DNA of 64,000 nt from Skeletonema tropicum. Lineage: Eukaryota; Bacillariophyta; Thalassiosirophyceae; Thalassiosirales; Thalassiosiraceae. Both the position numbers and the translations under genes were made by a program. The notes below the pieces were generated by a model. It searched no databases. It worked only from the letters and a program-made list of their open reading frames with translations, and was not told the DNA's origin. Below, piece by piece: positions 9,758-20,407 of this stretch; positions within the stretch are counted from its first letter, which is position 1, and every line of letters begins with the position of its first letter. Location of the stretch: contig CM074127.1 of assembly GCA_037178625.1 (NCBI GenBank), positions 4,216,001-4,280,000 on the forward strand, in the 5' to 3' direction.

Positions 9758-11678
9758 ATGGGAGCCGCAACTACTGCCAGCAGCAAATCATCCAATAAAG
9801 TGGTCATCAAGGCCGCGAAGAAGACGCTCAAGCGTCAAGGATCGAGCATGAAACTCAAGTCTCTCGCAAAGGAACTCCTTGAAAAGTTTGAATCCGACAA
9901 TGAAGTACCTTCCTGCAAAAAGACTGTCAGCAAATGGATTGAAGAGAGCGATGTGTTTGAGGTTGATGGAAAAATGGTCATGCTGAAAGACAAGAAGAGA
10001 AAGTCTTCTGATGATGAGAATGGTAGCGACGATGCCCCAAAGAAGGCCAAGAAATCGAAGAAGGATAAAAAGAAGAAGAAGAAGGAAAGTTCTACTGCAG
10101 ATGCAGCACCAGCTGCCGATAATGAATCCATCCAAGAATGGCGAAAGAGCAACAAAATTGTACTCATGGATTCACGCAATGGAGAAGAGGGTGCTAAAGA
10201 AACGAAGAAGTTGCCTGGTAACCAACAATATTATCCTTTCCAATCGTTCAGTGATCCTCTTTGCGTTGAAAAGATACCTGCTGAGCTATTGAAGCAGTGC
10301 ACGGAAGTGAATGGGTTCCAAAAGCCAAGTCCTATTCAAGCTCAGTGCTGGGTGAGTTATAAACGTGCATTTCAACGGAAATTCTAATTTATGTCTTCAC
10401 AATCTCACAATTGAACACATGTCATGTTTGATACTACACACGCAACAGCCTGTACTTCTCACTGCAGACTCAAACGGACAGCACCGTGATGTAGTCGGCA
10501 TTGCTGAGACTGGAAGTGGAAAAACACTTGCATTCTCCATGCCAGCGCTTGCTGTCATGGCCAAAGACAAGGCTATGTCTGAGAAACGCGGACGTGCGCC
10601 ACGTATGCTCGTCCTGGCCCCAACAAGAGAGTTGGCAATGCAATCGCAGAGGGTGCTAGAAGAGTTTGGGAAGGTTGTGAATTTGACAAGTGTAGTGATC
10701 TATGGAGGTGTGCCGAAACCAACTCAACAAGCCGTTCTTAAAAAGGGCGTAGACTGTGTTGTAGCAACACCGGGTAGGCTCAAGGATCTTATCAACGATG
10801 GCTCATGCGATCTCAGCAAAATTAGCAACTTGGTATTGGACGAGGCAGATCGTATGTTGGATATGGGTTTCGAAGAGGATGTGCGTTACATCATTTCTCA
10901 ATGCAAGGATAAAGAATCACGCCAAACTGCCATGTTTTCTGCTACTTGGCCTGCAGTTATTCAAAAGTTGGCCATGGAGTTCATGGTCAATCCGATTTGT
11001 ATCTACGTTGGGTTTGAGAGTATTGTCGGATCCAATGGTGAGAATGCGGTTGACGATTCACTATCAGCAAACAAGCGTGTTTCGCAGACGGTGGAAGTCA
11101 TCGATGATCGCGAACGTGAACCACGTTTGAGGGAATTACTGAAGAAATACACCAGCGGAAAGCGTAAGAACGATCGTATTTTGGTGTTTGCCTTGTATAA
11201 GAAGGAAGCATCAAGGTTGGAGGGCACATTGAATAGATGGGGTTTTTCTTGTGCGTCAATTCATGGTGACAAAACGCAAGATAAGCGCGAACAGGCGCTG
11301 AGCGAATTCAAGGATGGAAGCTGTCCTATTCTTGTTGCAACGGATGTGGCAGCCAGAGGATTAGACATTCCAGATGTTGAGGTCGTTCTAAATTACACTT
11401 TCCCATTGACAATTGAAGATTACGTGCACAGAATTGGAAGGACGGGTCGCGCAGGCAAGAATGGTATCAGTTACACCTTTTTCCAGCCCGGAGATAAGAG
11501 TCATGCTGGAGAGCTTCAACAAGTGATGAGACAAGCAGGGCAGGATATTCCCGAATCTCTGATGAAGTTCGGAAGTACGATCAAAAAGAAGGAACACAAG
11601 CTGTATGGTAACTTCGGCCCTAAAGCAGGTCCAATGAAGAAGGCAGTTAAGATCACATTTGACAGCGACGACGAGTAA
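9758..11678 (+). CDS. DBP3: DEAD-box ATP-dependent RNA helicase, Dbp3-like
   Basis: The protein has 607 residues in two exons, 9758-10351 and 10449-11678. Removing the 97-nt intron joins the Q-motif IQAQCW to PVLLTADSNG in frame. The N-terminal 150 residues are a Lys-rich nucleolar-type tail (KKAKKSKKDKKKKKKE) preceded by a short helical module. Helicase motifs in order: Q motif GFQKPSPIQ, motif I AETGSGKT, Ia PTRELA, II DEAD in LVLDEADRMLD, III SAT, then VATDVAARGLDIPDV and HRIGRTGRAGK. Together with YYPFQSFSD before the Q motif, this resembles yeast Dbp3, which acts in 60S rRNA processing; assignment to that orthologue rather than another DDX5/Dbp2-type helicase is moderately sure. ATG 9758 is chosen over the upstream GTG/CTG-type openings. 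Confidence 0.88.
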
Positions 11679-12134
11679 ATTGAGTTTACTTGTGTTCATT
11701 AAATGTATATTAAAGAAAGTGCATTCAATTCGCTACTCTACAACATAATTAATCTTTGTTTTCATTACGCTGAGACCGAGAAGAGAGAAATTTGAGACTC
11801 AGTAAGTTAGTAGCAGGTTGAAAGAGTAAACAGTTATAGCTAAGCAACACAGATGTATCCAAGAAAGTGAATCAAACCACTCCGAGAGAAGATTAAAGTC
11901 TCATTGACGGCAGCCGATGAACGTAGTAGCTCACTCTATGACTTTTCTGAAAGGGCTCATCCTCGAGGAGGAATCACAGCCAACAAGCAGAACATTGAAC
12001 CGACTCGACATCCCTGTGCAAGTGTTGTTATCGTCATCGTGGTTTGATTGATTTCAACGGATGGTTTCATTGACCGCTGACTGGCAGCATTCTTACCTAT
12101 ACTAGAAGTGCATCGTTGGCTTCATGTTCCTTTT
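11679..12134. other. Intergenic, convergent gene ends
   Basis: This 456-bp gap lies between the convergent helicase and VOC genes. I see AT-rich sequence presumably serving as two 3' UTRs. No ORF, tRNA or clear repeat was recognised. Confidence 0.5.
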
Positions 12135-12722
12135 CTATTTTGTAACTGCAGAGCTCACTTCTTTCAATGGGTGCAAAAATGCTTGAAACTCGAGATCTCT
12201 CCCCTCTGGATCTTTTGCAAAGAATTGATATATTTTATATCTGTCATTGTGCCTTGGCTTTCCATCGGCTATGTGTTGCAGCTTTGTGTGCATTTCATCC
12301 ACTTGCTCCAATGAAGGGTACACAAACGTGTACATCCCCTGCAAATCAGGCTCTTGCTCGTCCATGTTCTGTATTTGATGGAACCCTATTATCATGTTTC
12401 CATGATGAAGAATGATAATGTTTGGTTGTTCAAGCCACAGCTTCATCCCGATAGTTTTCGTATAAAATTTTGCCAACGAATCCAGTTCTCTTGTCTTTAT
12501 AAATACAAGCCCACCAAGCATTTGACCAACATTATTGTCGTTGTCATTATTTGAAGAAGCTAAATCAGCCGACGACATTCTATTTGCAGGGAGATATTGT
12601 ACTTTCCACCTACTCCTTTGGCCAACCGGACATGACAAATGGAATGAGCGCACCACCTCTGCTGGCAAAATTATTACAAGGATGATCGGGAAGAGTAAGT
12701 AACGATGAAGAAGGCTACTCAT
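12135..12722 (-). CDS. VOC (glyoxalase-fold) family protein with secretory leader
   Basis: The ORF is 195 residues in a single exon with an ATG at 12722. Residues 1-25 are a hydrophobic leader (LFPIILVIILPAEVVRSF). From residue 65 the chain has the beta-alpha-beta-beta-beta layout of the vicinal-oxygen-chelate superfamily: GGLVFIKTRELDSLAKFYTK, GMKLWLEQPNIIILHHG, then YTFVYPSLEQVDEMHTKL and FAKDPEGRDLEFQAFLHP at the end. The last segment matches the typical VOC closing strand with its metal-ligand Glu (DLEFQ). The length suits a single-domain pair (about 125 residues). The substrate is unknown; bleomycin-resistance-like, dioxygenase-like and glyoxalase-like members share this fold. The leader suggests plastid or endomembrane routing, by inference. 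Confidence 0.75.
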   Translation of the reverse strand: MSSLLHRYLLFPIILVIILPAEVVRSFHLSCPVGQRSRWKVQYLPANRMSSADLASSNNDNDNNVGQMLGGLVFIKTRELDSLAKFYTKTIGMKLWLEQPNIIILHHGNMIIGFHQIQNMDEQEPDLQGMYTFVYPSLEQVDEMHTKLQHIADGKPRHNDRYKIYQFFAKDPEGRDLEFQAFLHPLKEVSSAVTK

Positions 12723-12859
12723 TAGGAGTACAATCCTTCACTATCATCTAAATAATGATGGCAACGCAATACTGAACTTGCCACTTATCGTATCGCCGAT
12801 GTCGTCTGATCATTGATCATCTTCATCGCCACCAGGGCACATAAAATCGCCACGCTATG

Positions 12860-13371
12860 CTACTGGCGGGAACTAAATCGTACCGGAAATAAATCGTACC
12901 ACGGAGACATCTCCACACAAATCACTAACAAAACACAAAAACGACGCATTCTACACCCTAATATCATGGTTCTGAGCCTCCATGTCAACGCCTATCCCAA
13001 ATAATCGACCATAATATGATAGTATAGACAAGTAGCTTTCGATAGAACCACTGGTCAACGTTGTAGGTAGTATACTCGCATAGCAGCAGCAGCACAGGCA
13101 TGCAGATATGCCGTAGACATGCGTCATTCTAGATCGAAATAGCAGTTATTGGTCCCAAATTTGTCGATAGGTGCTCCATCTCGACGAACTATAGTCTCTT
13201 CTGCATCATATCATGTATATATACTGTTTGGGATTCTATTTTTAGACCGCTCTATGTATTTTCGTCGAGTAGCATGGCCGAATTTATGACTCTTTTCATG
13301 TTGTTAGTGTTTTGTGCGTAAAATTTGATAAATCGTACCGCGGCGAGGTACGATTTAGTTCCCGCCAGTAG
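12860..13371. mobile_element. MITE with 25-bp perfect terminal inverted repeats
   Basis: Positions 12860-12884 and 13347-13371 are perfect inverted repeats of 25 bp, beginning CTACTGGCGGGAAC. The 4-bp sequence TATG directly flanks both ends (12856-12859 and 13372-13375), fitting a target-site duplication. A 10-bp core, AAATCGTACC, recurs just inside both ends (12891-12900 and about 13330-13339), a likely transposase-binding subrepeat. The 512-bp body has no ORF, so the element is non-autonomous. The superfamily is undetermined; a 4-bp duplication does not fit mariner or Harbinger. It sits in the divergent promoter interval between the VOC and serine hydrolase genes. Confidence 0.8.
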
Positions 13372-13572
13372 TATGCTATCGCTCAGTATCGCCCGTTATG
13401 TTCTTTTGCAAATTACGTACGTGGAAACATACCAATTCCTAAACCTCCGCACACTCATCATCATCTATCCCTCAATGAAAAAGTGCATCACAACCTTACA
13501 TTAGAGTAGTACTGATTGTCTGCTAAGTACCAAGCTGATTGAAAAGAGCTGTAGCCGCCATCTTTTTATCCA

Positions 13573-14331
13573 ATGTTATCAAAATCTCCAGTTGTCTTGA
13601 TAGGCACTGCATTTATCAACTCGTCGTCTCACTTTTCTTCACCTCGATTGATGACGAAGTCTCTCTCCAGACCTGCAATTACGTCATTTGCATCGGCGTC
13701 TTCGAATGATGACGATACCTGCAAGCCTAGAATTCTTTGCCTACACGGGAAATTTCAATCAGCTGCCGTATTCTCCAACAAGATAGCAGGAGCAAGACGC
13801 AAAATTGCACGTGAATATGATCTGCATTTTCTAGATGGACCGATAATATTAGAACCAGAGAATGAGGATGCAAGAGCTTGGTGGCTAAGATTGGAAGACG
13901 GATCACACACTATGGTCCAAGAAGCATTTGAGTATGTTGCTGAACAAACAAAGGATAACAAATATGATGCAATAATTGGTTTCTCTCAAGGTGGGAGTCT
14001 TGCTACGGCTCTTGCATTGTCTGGGATATTACCCAACGTGAAAGCTGTAGTAACAGCAGGTGCACCACACATTCAAGAAGCATTTGAAGTGGCAAACGAA
14101 TTGGCGGAATCACAACCAGATTGGTCGGTTGAAGCTGGGAAAGAAATACCAAAGTTCCACTTAGCAGGAGAAAATGATGCGATGGTATCATTAGATTGGA
14201 CTAGAGAGCTAGTTGAGAGTGGCGGAAATGGCGAATTTATAGTACACGAGCAGGGCCATCTCTTCCCTACTCGATCAGCACGAGTGAAGGAAATACTGGA
14301 CTTCTTGGGAGGTGTGTTATCGGATAAATAA
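13573..14331 (+). CDS. FSH/OVCA2-type serine hydrolase
   Basis: This is an alpha/beta hydrolase of the FSH family (yeast Fsh1, human OVCA2; PF03959), 252 residues in one exon. The domain starts at about residue 51 with KPRILCLHGKFQSAAVF, the characteristic FSH opening with its oxyanion-loop HG. The nucleophile elbow is IIGFSQGGSLA, the acid is probably the Asp in LAGENDAMVS, and the catalytic His is in HEQGHLFPT; the triad is complete. The first 50 residues are Ser-rich and basic (PRLMTKSLSRPAITSFASASS), like an organelle-targeting peptide. Family members act as esterases; the natural substrate is unknown. The stop is 28 bp from the convergent VOC gene, so the transcripts must overlap. Confidence 0.88.
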   Translation: MLSKSPVVLIGTAFINSSSHFSSPRLMTKSLSRPAITSFASASSNDDDTCKPRILCLHGKFQSAAVFSNKIAGARRKIAREYDLHFLDGPIILEPENEDARAWWLRLEDGSHTMVQEAFEYVAEQTKDNKYDAIIGFSQGGSLATALALSGILPNVKAVVTAGAPHIQEAFEVANELAESQPDWSVEAGKEIPKFHLAGENDAMVSLDWTRELVESGGNGEFIVHEQGHLFPTRSARVKEILDFLGGVLSDK

Positions 14332-14358
14332 TGAGATTGACCTAGAATGGAATGTGCT

Positions 14359-14976
14359 TTAAGATAATGCGTCTATTACCTCTTTCGGCGCCTGTACTAG
14401 TTCAATCAACACTCCACCTCCACCAATTGGACTCTGTTCACTTCCTTTTGGATGGATGAATGTCACATCATGTCCAGCAGCACCTTTACGAATACCTCCA
14501 GGAGTAAACCGAACTCCATTGCTTTCCATCCACTTAACTGCTTCTGGTAAATCATCTACCCACAAACCTATGTGATTCAGTGTAGGTACATGTACTTTTG
14601 GAGATTTATCTGGATCGATTGGCATCATCAGATCAACTTCTACCGAGTATGGGCTATCAGACTTTCCTAGCAGTAATATATCTTCGTCAACATTCTCCTT
14701 CTCGCTTTTGTAGCTGCCGATTTGTTGCACTCCAAAGATGTTGCACCACAAGTTTGAGAGAGATGATTTGTCCGTAGATCCGATAGCAACTTGTTGCAGG
14801 CCTAGTACCTTGAAAGGTCGCGAAGATTGTGTTGTTGACGAATTCAGTGATCGCGCTTGAAAAGAAATATGGTTGATCTGGATCTGTTTGGGACAAATTT
14901 TGTAGTGATGCCGTCCTTGATGGCGAATCACACGAGATGTGTTCCTGCATAGAAACAATGCTGATGTCGAAATCAT
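14359..14976 (-). CDS. VOC family lactoylglutathione lyase-like protein, probably mitochondrial
   Basis: The ORF is 205 residues in one exon. The N-terminus is basic and Ser/Arg-rich without acidic residues ([20 protein letters not shown]), typical of a mitochondrial presequence. The domain starts with [18 protein letters not shown] and includes [10 protein letters not shown], a central [18 protein letters not shown] and a final [17 protein letters not shown] followed by LIELVQAP. This close set of motifs matches a bacterial group annotated as lactoylglutathione lyase-like or methylmalonyl-CoA-epimerase-like VOC proteins. The His in LNHIG and Glu in IELVQ are the expected metal ligands. The activity is not certain. 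The similarity to bacterial sequences is from memory and would suit mitochondrial or later bacterial ancestry. Confidence 0.82.
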   Translation of the reverse strand: MISTSALFLCRNTSRVIRHQGRHHYKICPKQIQINHISFQARSLNSSTTQSSRPFKVLGLQQVAIGSTDKSSLSNLWCNIFGVQQIGSYKSEKENVDEDILLLGKSDSPYSVEVDLMMPIDPDKSPKVHVPTLNHIGLWVDDLPEAVKWMESNGVRFTPGGIRKGAAGHDVTFIHPKGSEQSPIGGGGVLIELVQAPKEVIDALS

Positions 14977-15422
14977 TCTTGCTCGTGAAGCTAATTAACA
15001 ACCCTAGAGAGAGAGGCAGGAAGGTGGCACTCTACTTTTGTCATGTCACGAGCAGGCTAACGCTACTCATTGCCCGAGTTATTGCAAGTAGTGGATAAGT
15101 GGTACAGAACAAAATTCTGATATCAGCGGGAGTTCGCAGTTGAAAATCGGGGCATTTTATCGGGGGCATTTCTCAATGACCCCTATTTAACTCACATACT
15201 GGAATTGTTGACATCCCCAATTACCCTTTTTGGTTCTTTCTTCATCTATCAAATGGGGGATAGCCCGTGTAACCCTCTTTTTGTAAAGCTGACACATCCG
15301 CATTACAATTTCCATCTAGCATCCATCACTCTTTGATCACAACCTATCACACGCATCAATAAACATCAGCATGATGATGGAAAAGAGAAAGCGAGATAAG
15401 TAGTGGCACGTCACTCTCATTT
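14977..15422. other. Divergent intergenic region
   Basis: This 446-bp interval lies between the starts of the mitochondrial VOC gene and the SMP-domain gene, and must hold promoters for both. No ORF or repeat was recognised. Confidence 0.5.
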
Positions 15423-18400
15423 ATGGGCAGTATGAAAAGAGCATCTGCATTGCTGGCATTATATGCCGTCGTGGCGTTTAATGATGCCATACAATCGAAT
15501 GCACTGCGACTGAGTAGTGCATCGCCTAAGGAAAAGAGTCCACGGCAGAAGAAGCGACCACTACGCCAGCCATTTCAAACATCACTTAGATCACTTGCAA
15601 GAGCTGCACGCGATGGAACATCGACTTGGGGTGATCATGTTTCATCATTTGGGCGTGAATCATCATCTAATAAAATTAGGTCAGCGAGACAACACCGATC
15701 TAACTCTATGAAACAATCTTCATCAATCTTCATATCTAAGCTACACAAAAAGATTCAAACCAATAAGCAACAGAGAACACCAATACGATCAAATGAGCTT
15801 AAGAAGAGGCAATATCACGCTAGTGACGAGGAAATGATTGATCAAAATAGCAACGATTATCCAAAAGAACACTTTGTACAAGAGATACTTGCAGTTATAG
15901 TATCGGGAGCAGCGGCGACATCTGCGTTCGTAGCTGTTAGTACTGGTGCCTTTATTGCCACACTTGCGGTGGCAGTAGGATCTGTTGTCACGGTCCTGTC
16001 CCATGATGATGAAGAAGGCGTAGATGCTACTTTTATTGAGACAGCAGAAGAAGAAGATGATGATTTTTTTGGTCAAGATGAAAGAAGAGAAGAAGATTGT
16101 GACATTACTGTTGATGGCCTTGGCGTTGCAGACGAAAACACCAGCTTGCAGCGACACGAAGAACCCACGTTTCAACCAGTGGAAACAATAACAAATTACA
16201 AAATGGATGAGCTTCGACGGTGCTATGAAGGCAAGCCAAGAAACATGCCGTTGCGGTTTCCTCTTAGCCACGGTGAAGGCATGTGCATTGTCTACACTGA
16301 AAGTGATGAAAGTGCAAGTTCAGAGGAAGACAAAGCAGATTGCTCTGATCCGAACACCCCCATTGAACATGATGTGATGAGTGCGTTAGAAGACATTTGT
16401 AGCACAGGTGATTGTGAAAAAATTGCTCCTTCTGTTCATCACCCTGAATCAAATAAACGAGTCAATGTCATGTGGCACGACCAACATATTATAGCTGACG
16501 GCTCAAAAGACCCAGTCGACATAGTCAAACCAAAAGGCAAGGACAACCGCAAAAGATTTCGAAGAATCAATGGAATTGATAGTTCCAACTCTCAACAAGG
16601 CAATGATTACGCAGAAAGTCTTAAAGATGCAGAGCAAGAAGGAGCGTTGCTTCTATCTCAATCATTTCGCGTTGCTGCTTCTGCATTCGGTGTAGTTGCA
16701 GACGCGGTCAGATTCACTGGAGAAACTGCTGCTGTTTGCACAGGTGGTGCAGCGCGTTTAGCTGGAGGAGTGTTCAGGTTATCAGGTTTTGCGGTGAATA
16801 GTTTAGGGTCGGCCATTGATGGCAGTTCGAAGAGAGATACGATTTCTGAGTCAAAAGAGCTAACCTCGAGAAAGCAAATAACGAAGAGAAGAAAAGTTGC
16901 CGGAGAGAGCGTGCGATTGCTTGGTGAAAGCATTGAACAGGTGGCTGATTCTCTTTTATTGGCAGGATCTGCGACTGAAAGTAAGTACAGCAACTTCCGT
17001 ACTGATTTTGTTGTTCGACTGAAAACTGATTTCGCTTGTTTGACACAGGGGTTACTTTTGCCGCTGCATCTATTGCTGAGGGTGCGGTTAGATTTGTAAG
17101 TGACATGGCGCTGTCAGTGTCAGACATGTTTGCAACAGAGAGTCTGAATGCATTGGACTCGGGTTTGACACCAATATCAATAGAGAGAAGACAACCTAAC
17201 AAAGAACCAGGTATTGATACACATACAACTACCCTGGCGAAGAACGAAACCAAGGTCGATGAATCATCTCTCATCGAAAATCAAATGAGTGATCACCCAA
17301 ATGATCAAACCTACATCTTCTTGTGGGCTATGAACAATGCAGGTGATATCATGGCAGACACCTTAGGTGTCGGAAGTCTAGCACCAGAACTGCTCGGTGT
17401 TCTTGTGGTGTGTTACCTAGGTTCACTGATATTACTACGTCGAAATCGAAGCAAAGATGGTCAACTACTTGAACTTGGGAAGCCTCAGGAAAAGCCATCG
17501 CACATATCTGTACCAAAGGGTGAACGCTTCCGTGCTCCGCGAGAGTCATTGACCCATGACACACACAATGATACCGATTCTCATACAACTCTTACTGTCG
17601 ATACAACAAAAATAGAGAAGCGGCGAATACACTCTTCCTTTGTGAAGCGTATTCTAAAACGTATGCTCTTCGTCGTTCTGTCGCCAATTAAGCTCATTGC
17701 TCTAGCAGCGAGTTGGGTGTTGTCTTCAGTGTTTAATAGGCAATCAATCCTTCTACTGCTGTACTTTGGTAAGTCAATATCTTCGACTCGGCCTGACTCC
17801 AGCGAATCATTTCATCATCTAACCTTGCTGCTCTGTTGATTTTAGTGAGCTTTCTGTTCCTCTCTAGGTCATCACAATACAAGGCTGCTGTCATTAAGAG
17901 GTACGTGAAAAGATGTAGCGCTTGATGTTGTCAGTATTGATAATGTTCTCTCACAATTTTTATCTCATGCAGAAAATCCGAGTTACTTGGTTATCATGAT
18001 GCAATTAAATCCATTGGTCAATCTCCGATGTCTTCCCTAGAGTCGTCGATGTGGTTGAATGCGATATTAAATAATGTTTGGCGTGTCGACGATAATGTGA
18101 CAAGTGACTCGTTTGGGGGCTTGGAGCCATACCTATCTTCTCTCGCTACCGCAAGCTTAATAGCATCATTGAGTGGGTCGTACAAGAAACCAAATGGGGT
18201 TGCTCATGTTTCCTTCAACTCTTTCACGTTTGGCAAAATACCTCCCATGCTAAGAGGCATCCGAGTATTAAAGGTTGACAGCGATTTATCTTCTATTTAC
18301 ATGAGGACTAACGTCGGCATTTTAATGGAAGCTGAACTGTTGTTAGATATTTCGCCGAGCTCGCTTGATTACAAGATGGTGCCAACGACAACTCTTTCTA

Positions 18401-18785
18401 TCAACTCATTAGACGCCGACTTACAGCTCGACATTTCCCTGAAAAGCATACCAGATTACCCCTACATTTCAAGCATGAACGTCTCGTTGTCCCAAGACAT
18501 TCCAGACTTTTCATTGCGCATTGAACCGCAGAGTCAGAGGTGAGTTGATTGAATCTGTTTTGATATCTATTGCCCTGCCTCATTTAAGTGTCTCATTCCT
18601 GTGCTTTAAATGCCGGATCTGGCAGCGGCCTGAAAGGTGTTGACTTCGGGTCATTCCCTCTCATATCAAAATGGATCAAGGAGAGCATTGTCGAATCTCT
18701 TCGCGAATATGTCGCTCCAAAATACATATCAATTGATATTCCTGCTTGGCTCAACGGAGATCAAACGATCGTCAGCTACTTTTGA
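15423..18785 (+). CDS. SMP-domain membrane protein (contact-site lipid-transfer type)
   Basis: The exons are 15423-16980, 17049-17768, 17846-17900, 17973-18539 and 18626-18785; all junctions keep frame and give 1019 residues. A leader (LLALYAVVAFNDAIQS) opens the protein and hydrophobic spans lie at about 154-192, 640-660 and 725-770; the last ends ILLLLYFVSFLFL, assembled across an intron. Immediately after it comes an SMP-like domain (about 785-1019): ESSMWLNAILNNVWRV, SFNSFTFGKIPPMLRGIRV, PDFSLRIEP and a final WIKESIVESLREYVAPKYI. SMP domains of E-Syt/tricalbin/TEX2 proteins move lipids between apposed membranes. No C2 domain follows, unlike E-Syts. The long middle region is acidic, disordered and Ala-rich. 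The SMP call rests on pattern only. Confidence 0.75.
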
Positions 18786-18847
18786 CTTCATGCATATTTT
18801 CTCTCGTCTTATGAAAATTGAATAATATCATAATACATTTGTTACTA

Positions 18848-20014
18848 TCACATGTTGAGTGGTCTTGACCCATTCAGATTGTTTATCGACTTAATTAGTC
18901 CTCTTTCGAGGATTGCAAGCTTGTTCGCTGCTCCTTCCGCCTCTAATACTGCTCCTCTTAGCTCAGTTGCAACTCCTAATGCAGGCAATGGATTGATGAG
19001 GGCACTTCCCCATAGCGCCAACAATGTAGGATATTCTGGTGGAGGCCGTGGTCCTAGTTCTTGTTGTACCCTTCGTAGCAAAGCTCCTGCGTTTACTGTA
19101 AGTCCAGGTTGACCTGTCTTGCGCCTAGTTCTCGCCACCACATCAACGTTATCATATGTAGTTTGATCCGAAGCAAGAGTAAGCCATTGCTCAATCAGTG
19201 GAATTATCTGCTTTGCCTTAGCAACGGCTTCAGCACTAGCATTTGCATCCTCTTCAACATCATCAATTATTCTGACTCGACTGTTTGTCCACTGTGTTTC
19301 GGACGACTCTGAGCTCACTGCTGAGTCGTCAAAATTTGGTACTTCTATTGCACTGTCAACAAAGCTTTCTACGCCCCATCCCAACCTCGACTCTTCTCCA
19401 TCTGGATCATACGACCTTCGCCATCTCCCAATACGCTTCTTCATTTTTTCTTTGGGACCTAGTACTTCGCATCGTCGTTTAGTTCCAGCAATACAAAATG
19501 TGACGCTCGTTGGAGAAAAGTCACTTTTAGCGTCTACATCTACCAACTCAATCTTCGCAACCACGCCAAATCTTCTCATCCTCCGTTGACGGTTGTTAAT
19601 ACTTGTCATAACAAAGCTACCTCCCAATCCCAGTTCACAAAGAAAATTGCAAAACGTTGGGTCGGTAGTAGATCCTTGGAGTTTTTGGTTTGGTAACAAT
19701 GCATCCAAAGTAAGGACGGGTAGGTCTACAATTGTATTGTTACTTGCATCCTTCGATAACATTACTGAGTCCAACTCATCTGCCTCGACGACCTTATTCA
19801 CTCTGTTCTGCAGACCCGAAACAAACACTGATTCGCTCTCCTCAACTTCCGCTATTCTTTGCATGAGGCTTTTGTTGAAAGAAATCTCGTCATTATCATC
19901 ATCGGCAGCATTCCGAAGAGCAGGCGCCCGGCCACGATGACAATGGATAGAAGCGTCAGATGAAAATGATACAACTGCAATAGGCAGCAGTATTATATGA
20001 TACAATCGCTGCAT
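18848..20014 (-). CDS. LON substrate-binding-domain protein with N-terminal leader
   Basis: The ORF is 388 residues in one exon. A hydrophobic leader (IILLPIAVVSFSSDAS) precedes an acidic linker. The domain begins LPVLTLDALLPNQKLQ near residue 97 and continues with FGVVAKIELVDVDAKSD and FCIAGTKRRCEVLGP, the pattern of the N-terminal LON domain (PF02190) as a stand-alone protein without the AAA or protease modules. The C-terminal half has ALWGSALINPLPALGV followed by a helical tail ending SINNLNGSRP, a layout that I associate with algal LON-domain proteins. Function is unknown: such proteins may recognise substrates in plastids. The stop is 63 bp from the convergent SMP gene. The call is moderate because the domain is divergent. 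Confidence 0.6.
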   Translation of the reverse strand: MQRLYHIILLPIAVVSFSSDASIHCHRGRAPALRNAADDDNDEISFNKSLMQRIAEVEESESVFVSGLQNRVNKVVEADELDSVMLSKDASNNTIVDLPVLTLDALLPNQKLQGSTTDPTFCNFLCELGLGGSFVMTSINNRQRRMRRFGVVAKIELVDVDAKSDFSPTSVTFCIAGTKRRCEVLGPKEKMKKRIGRWRRSYDPDGEESRLGWGVESFVDSAIEVPNFDDSAVSSESSETQWTNSRVRIIDDVEEDANASAEAVAKAKQIIPLIEQWLTLASDQTTYDNVDVVARTRRKTGQPGLTVNAGALLRRVQQELGPRPPPEYPTLLALWGSALINPLPALGVATELRGAVLEAEGAANKLAILERGLIKSINNLNGSRPLNM

Positions 20015-20407
20015 AATAAGTGGTCGGATACATCAACACAGTTGTCAGCGCCTACTACGATTTGCGTAGGTAGTGTTGGGCTGGCGAAAGCTGGGAAAGT
20101 TGCATCTATCATGCATGTTGCAGTTGCGTTGGCGGTTATTTTTTGGCGCGTCGAGGCACGTAGGTTAGGACACGATCAGTACCGCTCGGTAATTATATTT
20201 CTTCATTTCACTACTTCTCCTCACACAACCCTCTGTTCTTGTCTCACTCTCTTTGCTCCATATACAAAGGCCCTCTGTGACCATAAGTAGTGCGCTTCAT
20301 GCTGCTGCATGCCCGTTTGTGGTCATACGAGAATTGGATAGTAACCAAGTCTTGGCTTAGTCCACTATGAACTGCAGTATAATAGTTTATCACTTCAACT
20401 CTTTCAG
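20015..20407. other. Intergenic, tandem genes
   Basis: This 393-bp interval lies between the 3' end of the glycosyltransferase gene and the start of the LON-domain gene, both on the minus strand. It should contain the LON gene promoter. Nothing else was recognised. Confidence 0.45.
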
